From positions 1 through 64,000 of the forward strand of contig JBOFGK010000044.1 in the NCBI GenBank assembly GCA_051649085.1: a DNA stretch of 64,000 nucleotides. Reading direction: 5' to 3'. This DNA comes from JBOFGK01 sp051649085 (lineage in GTDB: Bacteria; Bacillota_I; Bacilli_A; UBA3375). The translations under genes and the position numbers were made by a program. Position 1 is the stretch's first letter. The number at the start of each line of letters is the position of its first letter. Under the pieces are notes generated by a model, which saw only the letters and a list, made by a program, of their open reading frames with translations, searched no databases and was not told the origin of the DNA. This document shows, one piece after another, positions 18,201 to 30,200 of this stretch.

Positions 18201-21200
18201 GTTTGGCCAGATATTGAGGGAGATCAAAGTAATTATGACAATATTTTAGTAGCTAAAAATTTCATGGTTCAAGAAGATGAAGTTAAAGCTAAACTGATAA
18301 CAGCAAGTGAAATAGCTAAACGATCAGAAGTTAAGGCGTGGAATCTTGATACTGCTAAGCCATATCCTGGTGCGGGTGAAAATGAACTTGTTCCAAATTT
18401 AAATCCAAATTTATTAAATCAAAATTCTTGTCCTGAAATTTCGGATACAACTAATTGTAATGCGTTAATTGTTGGTCTTGCAGTAGAAGGTGATCAAGTT
18501 CCAAACCGTTTCCGTGTTGGAGATGATAAAAATCCAGAAGTAAAACCAAAAGGATTAGTCTTAGCACCAGAATTTACACTTTCAGCTCAAAAATTAGTCA
18601 TAATAGATAAAGATAAAATTGCAATTCCTGACGAAATCAGTTTTTATGGTAATAAGTTCGCTGATGTTATTTTCAAGCATAATGATGAAGCGGTTGCAGC
18701 CAATCAACATAAAATAACTTCAAATTATTCTTCGAAAATTACGAGTAATTCACCAGTTGGAGCATATGAAATCCAAGTGCGTGGTACATTTACTGATCCA
18801 AATTCGGAATTTAATGGAAGATTTGTCGAAAATAAAATAATGGTTGCTATTGTTGATTCTCATACTTCGATTGATGATCAAAATAAAATAATGATTCGAG
18901 CGAAAGGTTATGCAGAAGAAAAGCGTAACTTGCCATATACTGAAAAACCTTCTGAAAAAGTAATCGAAAAAGCAGAAGTTAAAGCATGGGAATTAGTTTA
19001 TGGGACGGAAAGACCTGTACAAATTTTGGATATTGCAAATATCACATCAGATACTGCACCAGACCAAAAAACGATTAATATGACGGCAAAAGCAAGTTTT
19101 GGTTCAGGGACCGCTGAGGTAATTGGTCAAAAACCATTTACAGTAACTGTTACTAATACAACACCAGTTTTAACAGCAGATAAAATTGTTGTCTACAATG
19201 AAAAAGATTTAAATGGGGTTGTACCGAGTAAAGATAAGATAATTGAAGATGCAAATGCAAAATTAACTCAAAATGATGAAGATGTAACATCTAAATCGTC
19301 AATATCAATTGGTGATACTTACTCAAATATTTCAGCAATCGCTCCATCGGTAAGTGTTCAGGAATTGTCAGGACTTGCTCCAGATGGACAACCAACAAGT
19401 CCAGTTAAAGTACTTGTAATCGTAAAAAGTGCTAATGGGAATGTTAATAATGATGACAAAATTTATATTGATGCTAGCAATTTCAATGTATCAATTGATG
19501 ATGTTCCAACGATAACAGATGTACAAATAAAAAGTAACACATATGCAAATGTCCATGCATGGGATATTTCAGATGAAGCAATTGCAGGAGCAACAAATGG
19601 AACATTAACAGAAATTCCAAGTGCGCAAATTAGTCTTAGTGAAAATAGTTTAACACAGCACACTGCCCAAGAAGGGGATAAAAATATTTCCAATGAATTC
19701 GTGGCAACTCTTGCAGAAAAATCAGCAGCGACAACTTCGATGGCTGATGTAACTGCTTCTAAAAAATTGAAAATTTCTGCGAATAAGTTTATAATTTATC
19801 CTGTAGTTAAAGATGGTGAAGCAAAAGTTAATGAGCAAAAGTTACTTACAGATGTTCAGGTAAAATTAACAAAGCTAAACGACCAAGATGTTGAAGAAAA
19901 TATGCTTGATGGTGAATATGGTTCAATTAATAACGTTTCAACAACACTTGATGCAGTTGACGAAAATGATAGACCAATTATTGATCAATCGAAGGTTGGA
20001 CCACATCTTGTGACGTTAACGGGGGCAGCGGATAGTGAAATTGCAACAACCAAAGTTCTAGTTATTTTCAAAGATGAGACAACAAGTATTCCAGATGAAA
20101 CAGATCCAAAAGTAATGATTGATGTTAATGACTTTGAGGCAAATATTACAGACTTGCCATATAAGGATGATGCAAATGGGACTGGTTCGGAAAAAGTAGT
20201 TACAAATTCGCAAGCGAAAGCTTGGAGTTTATCACTTGAAGAAATTAGTGTACTTGATGTAACAATTGATCCATCGACTAAATTATTGAAATCTGATTCA
20301 AGTTTTGAAGTTGGTGAAGATGTTCCGTTCAAAGCAAGTGCTAAAACGAGCGATAACATTGAAGTAAGTAAAACTGCAAATGCAAAAGTTTTAGATGATC
20401 GTGATTTAGCTTTAGATGTTGAACAAATTTTAATCTATCGTTTAGATAAAAACCAAGCACCACCAAATGGTAATGAAGCATTTAAGAAAGCAGCAATTAA
20501 AAGTTTTGCTCCAGCCAATGCAACAACTTCAACGGATTATGATACAGTAGTTACTGATAAATCAAAAGTTGGAGTGTATCTTGTTAATACAAAGGCTGAG
20601 GTTACTAATAAGAAACAAGAAATTAGTAAACAAACAGTTGTTGTGATCGCAAATCAAAATAGTGTGATTGATGAAACAGCTAAATTGATGATTGATGCCC
20701 AAAGTTATACAGAAAAAATGGCATCACTTCCATATCCGAGTGCAACAGGTGCAGCTTCGATTGTTAGTGGATCAAATGCCAAAGCTTGGGATTTAACTAA
20801 TGCTAATAGTTTAAATGTAAATGTGCCAACTGATACAAAACTTTTAGATCAAACAGCGGAATTTACAGATCCTTCAGAAACAGTTGACTTAACACTTAAT
20901 GCGGAAAAAGATAATAAAAAAGTCGAAAAGGACATAACAGTTTCATTAGAAGATAATCGTCCGTTAAATTTAACCGTTGACCAAATTATTTTCTATCCAC
21001 TAAATCAACTTCCTACATCTGTTGATGAATTTAAAGAAAATGTAAATGCAACATTAACACCAACGCTTTCACCAGCCGGAACAATTTCAGTTCCAAATTT
21101 CAATGCACTTGAAAATAAGGTTGGAGCATATATTCTGACAGTTAAAGGTGAAGCGGCTGGACATGATCCGGTTGAGAAAAAAGTTGCGGTTGGTGTTTAT

Positions 21201-24200
21201 GATACGAATACTGGAACAAGTACTGAAAATAAATTAATGATTCAAGCGAATGATTACACACTTCAAATGACCGATTTACCAGCAAATGGAGCTTTCCAAA
21301 TTAATGACAAACACGCAAATGCTAAAGCATGGGATTTAGATGTTAATTCTCCAACAGCTGGAAAACTAATTACACCTACAATAAACGATAATAATTTCAT
21401 GACCTGGACATCAGCAACTGGTGCGGCCGGAATTTATCCTAAACAAGAAATTAGTGCAAGTGTAGATGGAACAGAAGGTGGAAAACGTACGATTTCAAAA
21501 GAAGTGACAGCAACCCTTACAGACGATCGTACATTAGTTTATAATGTCGATGACTTTAAGCAATATCAAATTGGAAATCAACCAAGTGAAACGGATGTAA
21601 TAACTGATTTAAACACAAGTTTAAAAATTGATGACATAGCTGTTTCAGCCGCTGATGTTAAATATTCTATTACTAATTTCAGTGATATTAACTTTAACAA
21701 TCCATCAGCAACAGTTGTTGAAGTTGTTGCAACATCAACAAAAACACCAGCAAACTTTACACAACAAAAACAAAAAGCACTTATTTTAATAACTCGTTCG
21801 AAAGATGGTGGAGAGATTTCAACGGATCACCGTGTGATGATTGATGCACAAAACTTCGAAATTGAAAAAACAGTTTTACCGACAACAGCAGATGATGTAG
21901 TGATCCGCTCAAAAGCAATTGCATGGGATTTAACAGGATTCCAAGAACTTGAACCAGGTGTAATTCCTCCATCAACAACCTTATTCCCAACACTTGAAAA
22001 TAAAACTGCGGAAAATAATCAATTACTTGCAGCCACTCCACCAGCAAATGGAACGGATGTTAAACAAAATCTAATCGCAACAATTGGGCAATCAAATGCA
22101 AAAATGACAGTTGATGGAACAGTAATCGAAAGTGTTTTTGCAATTAGTGCACCAACAACGTTAGTTTTAGATGTTGCTGATAGCAATTTTCCAACGACGG
22201 ACGAAGCATTCCAAGCATTGATTGATCCATTAGCAACACTTAATGGTAAACCGGTTGCTAATGCTAATATAACTTCAAATTTCACTAATAAAGTTACGAA
22301 GAAAGTTGGAGCATATGTTGTTACTTTATCAGGAACATTAGATTCATTTAGTACCCAAAAACGTGTAATTGTTGCAGTTAAAGATAGTAATAGCGTAGTT
22401 GAAAATAATTCGATTTTACTTGTAGCAAACGATTATCCAGAACAACGTTCTAATTTACCATATCTTGAAGCAAATGCAGCAGGGCTTGTAACTTCTAAAG
22501 CTGGTGTCCATGCTTGGGATATTGCAAATGTCCCGGAAACTGGTGATGTTGCGTCTGAAATAACGCCGGTTTATCCAAATTTAAGTGCCCTTACTACCGA
22601 CAATAATGTTCAACCAAAAACAATTACGGTTAATGCTACGAGTGGAGAGCAAACGGCAACTAAAAATATTACAGTTAGTGTGATTGATAATATCCCTGTT
22701 TTAAACTCAGATCCAGTAGTTAGTTATAAAATTTCTGAGTTAACAGAGAAACCATCAAAAACAAAAATTCTTGCAGATTTGAAAGCTAAACTATTAGATG
22801 TAAATGGGACTGAACTTACAGAAAATACAGAAATCACAATTGATGAAGCAAGTTATCAGCAAATTGTCATTACTAATCCGTCAGCAAATGTCATTCAAAT
22901 TGAAGGAAGTTATAATGATGTTAATGCAACACCAATTAAAGCAATTGTCTTATTTACGGGTGAAAATCCAGGAATAGACTTAGAAAATAAATTATTTATT
23001 GATGCAAATGATTATAACATTTCAATCGATAATATTCCAGCAACAGCTGAAGAAATTATTGGCAGTAATTATGCAAATGTTCATGCATGGGATTTATCAA
23101 TAACATCAACGAATGGACCAATTACAGAATTACCAACAACAAATATTTCGCTTGCGAACAACGCAATTATTGATGGAACTGCAACGGAAGCAAGTGAGCC
23201 TGTTCAAAATGAATTTACGGTTACAAAAGATCAAAAAGCAGCTTCAACGACAACACTTGGTACAGTTACAGAAACTGAAAAGCTAGTAATTAGTGCAACT
23301 CCAATTATAAAACAACATGTAATTGCACAAGGTGATACACCATATACTGAACAAGAATTCTATGCGAAAGCTGGTGTTACGTTAGTCAAAAAAGGTGAAG
23401 ATGTATTAGCAGAAAATTACACTAATATTAGTTCAAACAGTTTTGCAACAATTGATCAAACACAGGTTGGTCCTCACGTAATTGATGTGACTGGAACAAT
23501 TGAAAATGAAGATGGATCAACAGAAACTGCAACAACAAATGTACTAGTTTTAATGTATGGAGATAATACAGTCTTTCCACCGGTTGGCCCAGATGAAAAT
23601 AAATTAATGCTAGATATGCAAGACTATTTAGTTAATAAAACAGCTTTACCATATGTTGATAAAACTGATCCAATACTAGTTAGTGCAGCTGAACAAATAG
23701 CAAGTGATGCCTCAGCGAAAGCTTGGGATTTATCACAAGTAAAACCAGATTCAAATATTCCAGAACCAAAAGAAATTGCAGTGGAAATTGCTAATGATAC
23801 AAAACTTATAACTGGACAGCAAACTGATTTCATCGATCAAGAGAAAGTTCCGTTTAAGGGGACAGCAACAGCAAATGGAATATCAGTCAATGCAACTAGA
23901 AATGCAACAGTTAGTGATAATGTAGCTAATTTAGAAATTGATAGTTTAATTATTTATAATGTAGATAAATCTGAAAAAGTACCAAATGCTGATGCAGCCT
24001 TCCTTGAAGATGTAAATGCTGTTCTTTCACCAGCTGGTCCAGAAAATACGCTAGTAACAAATTTAACAACAGTATATCCTGATGCTATTTCACGTGAGAC
24101 AATTGGAGTTAAACGTGTAACAGTTACAGGTACAGTACCGAATCAACTACCAACATCAAAAAATGTTGTCGTTGCAGTTGTTGATAACAATACAATTGTT

Positions 24201-27200
24201 GATGAAAAAAACAAATTGATGATTCATGCAGTTGACTACGAAGAAAATTACACAAAATTACCATACTTAACAGTTGAAGGTAATCTTACTGCAGCGAAGT
24301 CAAAAATTAAAACGAGCTCATCAGCTCAAGCATGGGATCTAAATAATGCAAGTACATTAGAGGTGAAAATTCCCGATAGTACGAATGTAATTACTGGAGC
24401 AAATGGATTTGATATTACAACACCGGAAACAGTAAAATTAAGTGCAGCACGAGTTCTTGCCCCTACAACAAAAGTAGAAAAAACAATTAATGTAACAATA
24501 AACGATGATCGTATTTTAGAACTTACAGCAGATGAGTTAATTACTTATGCAAAAGGGACAATTCCAACAACTGATCAAGAATTCTTAACAAATGTTAATG
24601 CAGTTGCAACACCTGCAGAAGCGACAGTTGAAAGTGATGTACTTAAAAAAGTAATTAATGAAGTAGGTGCTTATGAAGTAACTGTTACAGCAAAATTAGC
24701 TGGTAAAGCTGATGTAACGAAAAAAGTAATAGTCGCTGTAACAGACGAGGACGTAATTGTTGATAAAAATCAGAAATTAATGTTAAGTGCTCACGACTTT
24801 ACAATTGATACAGCAAGTATGCCAGAACTTGATCGAGGAGAAAAACTTAGTGAAGCTCGTGCTTGGGATCTATCGCTTGAGTCGTTTGGACCAATTAGAG
24901 TTATTATGGATGATAACTTTATAGACGATGAAATAGTTCAAGTACCAACGCCAAATCCAACTTCAATAACAATTGGTGCATTAGCAGCAGGTCATCGTAC
25001 AATTGTTAAAGATGTTTTGGCAACAGTTACGGATAGTCGTACACTTGCACTAACATCAGATGGTTATGCCGAGTTTGAAGTCGGAGCTGCACCAACGGAG
25101 CAAAAAATTATTGAAGAACTTGCAGCGGAAGTTAAACTTAATGACTCAGTAGTCGAAGATGCTCAAGTTGAAATTACTAATTTTGAAACTTCGACAGCAA
25201 ATATTGACTTCACAAAACCATCGGCAACAGTTGTTGAATTAACAGTAAATCATCTTGGACTAAGCGCAAATACAAGAGCGATTGTTGTTGTAAAAGGTGC
25301 AAAAACTAATGTGTCTCAAAATCATAAAGTAATGGTTGATGCCAGTGCGTTTGAAATTTCACAAGATTCATTACCAACAACCGCTCAAAAAATTATTCAA
25401 ACTGATGGTCTTTACGCGAAAGCCAAAGCATGGGATTTAACGATTACAACAACACTTGGACCAATTACAGCAACACTTAACCCAATTTTAACTGAGACAA
25501 ATAATCCTCTTTTAACTACTCCAAAACCTGAACCTGATGCTTATCCACAAGAGATAACAGCAACACTAGATAATGATACTGCTAAAACAACAGTAGATGC
25601 GACGGTTGTTGCCGGAAAAATACTTGAAATTAGAGCAGAGAAATTAGTTGTAGTTGAAAAAGACAAATTACCACAAACAGATGAAGACTTCTTAAAACTT
25701 GCCAATCCAATTTTGAGTTATGATGGAAAACCAACTGCAAATGGTCAATTTAGTTCAACCTATAAGTTAGACACAATTACAGGTGTTGGTGCATATTTAA
25801 TTAATGTAACGGGTCAAAAAGATGGGAAAACTGCATCGACAAATGTCGTACTTGCAGTAACTGATTCAGATACAATTGTTGATCCAGAAGCTAATTTAAT
25901 GATTTATGCAAAAGATTATTCAGAAGATCGTTCTAATCTACCATACGTGGAAACAAATGCTGCAACAACAGTTACTAGTAAAGCAAATGTTAGAGCATGG
26001 GATTTAGAAACAGCAACAGCAATTACAAATATAGGTTATCCGGATTTAACGCCTGTAACAACAGGAACATTTAGTGGCGAGAACATTAAAAAGGTTGTAA
26101 AAGCAACAGCATCAAAAGGTATAAATACAGTTGAAAAGAATATTACAGTTTCGGTTAACGATAATGTTCCAGTGTTATCAGGACAACGAGTAGTTACATA
26201 TAAAGTGGCTGATTTAAGTAAAAATCCACTTACAACGTCACAAATAATGAGCGATGCAAAAATGGAGCTTAAAGTTGGAAATACTTTAATTGAAAATCCA
26301 ATTACGAATAATAATATTGAGATTTCTCAAACTCAATTTGATTTAATCGATCAGTCACAATCATCAGCAACAGTTGTTGAAGTAACTGGTAAAGTCGGTG
26401 AAATTCCTTCAAATACTCATAAAGTTGTTGTTTTAATTACAAACAACACGCCAGGAATTGATCAAGATCAAACGCTTGCAATTGATGCCAATGACTATAA
26501 CATTTCAATTGATTATGTTCCAACAGTAACAAAAACAGAACTTATTGAGGATTATGCTCAAGTTCGTGCTTGGAATATCGCGGATACATCAACAATTGGA
26601 GTCATAAAACCGTTGCCGACATCTGACATTGTATTAACGGACAATAGCATTTCAGAGCATACTGCAGCTGAAGGTGATGAAGTAAACAATGACTTTAGTG
26701 TTTCGAAAGATTCGAAAACAGCAACAGTAACTCGTGTGGGAACAGTAAGTGCAACTGAAAAACTAGTAATTAATGCAGATCATTTCATTAAATATCCAGT
26801 TCAAGCAGTTGGTGCAGACAAAGTTACAGCAGAACAATTCTATGCAAATATTAACTTAGCACTGACTAAAAAAGGGCAAAGTGTTCTTGCAAGTGACTAT
26901 TCAAATATTACTTCAAGTTTCGACAGTATTGATCAAACCGTTGTTAAACCAACAGTTGTGCCGATTACCGGAAGCTACAGTGATGTTGAAAGTAAAGAAA
27001 CTGAAACAGCCGCTACTTATGCATTAGTCGTATTCTACGATAGTACAACAACAATTCCAGATGGTGACAATTCGATGATTGACATTAAAGATTATGATGT
27101 TTTACAAACTAAATTACCATATGTAGTAGCTGAAGATGGAACAACTGCAAGTGAGCAAATTGCAATTGATGCAACAGCTACAGCTTGGGATTTAACAGAT

Positions 27201-30200
27201 CGAGAAAATCCAATTGCAATTCCAGTTGAAATTGATCCAGAAACAAAATTAATTACTGGAAAGCAAACCGAATTTGCAAGTGCTGAAAAAGTACCATTCA
27301 CAGGAACCGCAACATTAGCAAGTAATGAATCTATTTCAAAAACAGCTAATGCAACAGTAATTGATGATCGTGATGTTATCCTTAATGTTGATCAGTTAGA
27401 AATATATAATGTAAATGAAGTACCAGATAGTAAACAATTCTTAGATGATGTACATGCAGAACTTTCACCAGACGGGAAAATTACAACGGACTTTGATCAA
27501 GTGTTTACCGAAGTAGATGGAGTTGATCCAAAAACTCAAGTTGGAGTGCATGTTGTAAAAGTATCAGGTGAGGTGGCCAATAAACCGAAAATTACGAAGA
27601 AAGTAATTGTTGCAGTTCGTGATAATGACACAAATGTTGATGAAACTAATAAACTGATGATTTATGGTCAAGATTATCATGAAGAAATGGTCAATGTACC
27701 TTATATGGAAAATGGTCCAACAATCATCAAAGGTAAAGCAACAGCTCGTGCTTGGGATTTAACAACTGGAAATAGTCTAAGCGTAAATGTTGGCAATAAT
27801 AAATTACTTGATCCAAATGCAATATTTGCATTAAACGAATCAATTGATGTAACACTTAGTGCGAAACGCTTATTATCAAATAAAGAAGTTTCTACAAATA
27901 TTGCCGTTACAATTGATGATAGTCGTCCATTAAGTTTAACTGCCAAAGACTTAGTTATTTATCATACAGGTCAATTACCAGCCGATGATGCAGCCTTCTT
28001 AACTGATGCTGAGGCTAATATTTTCCCTGGTGGAACAATTACCGTTGATAAACTTTCAAATATTGTTGACGCAGTCGGTGTGTATAAAGTCAAATTAACG
28101 GGAACGCAAGGAGCCAAAGAGCCAGTAGAACAAGATGTGATAGTTGCAGTTTATGATGAACTAACATCAATTTTCGAAAATCAAAAACTGATGATTCGTG
28201 CACATGACTTTACAGATAAGATAAAGAATTTACCAATGTCTGATCGTGGGCTTGATGCAACTGACGCAGAAGCTTGGGATTTAAGTCCATCATCATTTGG
28301 TCTACTTACACCAACAGTGCTTGACAATCAACTTGATGATGAAAATGCTCAACAAACAGTAAAACCAAATACAAAGTATGCGGTGAATGTTGCAGCTTAT
28401 ACAAAAGATCGTCGTGTTGCACAAAAAGAAGTTAAAGCTACATTTACCGAAGATCGAAAACTTACCTTAACATCTGATAGATATATTGAGTACAAAGTAA
28501 ATGATAAAATTGATCCAGCAGAAATGCTTAACACACTTAATGCCGAAGCAAAATTTGGTGATCAAGTAATCGATGATTCATACATTAATACAGAAGATTT
28601 AGGTTTTGTGAAAACTGATAAACCGGGTGCAGCTGTAATTCAAATTGAAGCTAAATACAATAATTTACAATCTGAAGGAATAAACATTTTAATTGTAATT
28701 AAAGGTCCGAATACGATTGTTGATAATGAACATAAAGTGTTGATTGATGCATCTGATTTCAGTGTTACAAAAGCAGAACTAGTAGCCGGATTTACAGAAA
28801 GTCAAGCCGTAAAAAAAGCAAATGCAAGTGCATGGGATTTATCGAATACATTAACGGTTGGTCCAATCACAAACAGCTTACAAGTAAAAGTTACAACAAA
28901 AGATAATGAATTGTTTAATCCAAATAATACACTAATTGATGGTGATAAAGTTAATACGGACTTTTATGCAGAAGTTGAATCTAATGATAAACCAATTCGT
29001 GCGACTTCAAAAAGAGTCGGAACAGTAGTCGATAAACGAGCAATTAGATTAACTGGAGCACAATTTATGCGTTATGATGTTGGTTCTAAAGTAACAGAAG
29101 CTGACTTTATTAAAGCAATTAATGCTAAATTAAATGTTGATAAAGTTGATGTTACAGATGGTGAAATAAGTGCACCGACATTTACAAACATTGACTTTAG
29201 TCAAGTTGATGCATATGTTGTTCAAGTAACAGGAACGTATCAAGGACTAATTGCTAAGCCATTACCGGTAATTGTCGCAGTTACAGATATAAATACAGCG
29301 ATTGATCCAATCGATCCAGGATTCCCTGGTGGACCAACTGATCCAGAGGGTCCAGGATTACCGCCATCAGTACCAAGAGCAATGGTTCGTGCAGAAGACT
29401 TTGAGTATGATGTAAGAGAATTACTAGGAACGCAGGATGTAGTTATTGACAAAGCAAATGCTCAAGCTTGGGACTTCACAACTGCATTTGAAACTGGAAC
29501 GATTAATAAAATTAAACCAGAGGTTGTAGAAACAGGAAATGATTTATTTGATCCAAATAATACACTTGAAGCAAAAGATACAGTACCAACAACATTTAAT
29601 GCAAACATTGAAGTAGCGGGTGAAAAAGAAGTTGCAATTTCTACAAAAGCACTTGCAACAATGATTGATACAAGAGATGCAGTGCTGACTTCTAAGGACT
29701 TAATAATTTATGACAAAGGAAAAGTTCCAACTAGTGAAGCCGTCTTCATGACTGAGATTAATGCAAAATTAACGCCAGCTGGAACAATCAAATCAGACTT
29801 TAAACAAAAAGTAAATGATGAAATTGGTGCATATACAGTTACATTAACAGGAAAAACATATGCCGGTAAAACCGCGACTAAAAAAGTGGTTGTTGCAGTC
29901 AAAGATGGTGATGTCTTCATTCCAGAAGGAAACCGTTTAATGATTTATGGGGTTGACTTCACACAAGATGCAAAAGAATTACCAATTGATGATAATGGAC
30001 TTGTAAAATCTAAAGCAAAAGCATGGGATTTAAGTATAACAGCAGAAAACCGTGAACTAACGCCAATTATTATTAAAAATCAATTAAGTGCAAATCCACC
30101 AACATTATTCGCAAAAGATACAGTTGATGTTCGTATTACAGCATCAACAGGAACAGTAACAAAAGAAAAAATTGTCAAAGCAACAATTACTGATAGCCGA

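Noticed and set aside
19985..22285. Several open frames of 70-124 codons on the minus strand inside the giant gene
   Set aside because: They mirror the codon bias of the plus-strand gene, have no ribosome sites and no recognisable products.
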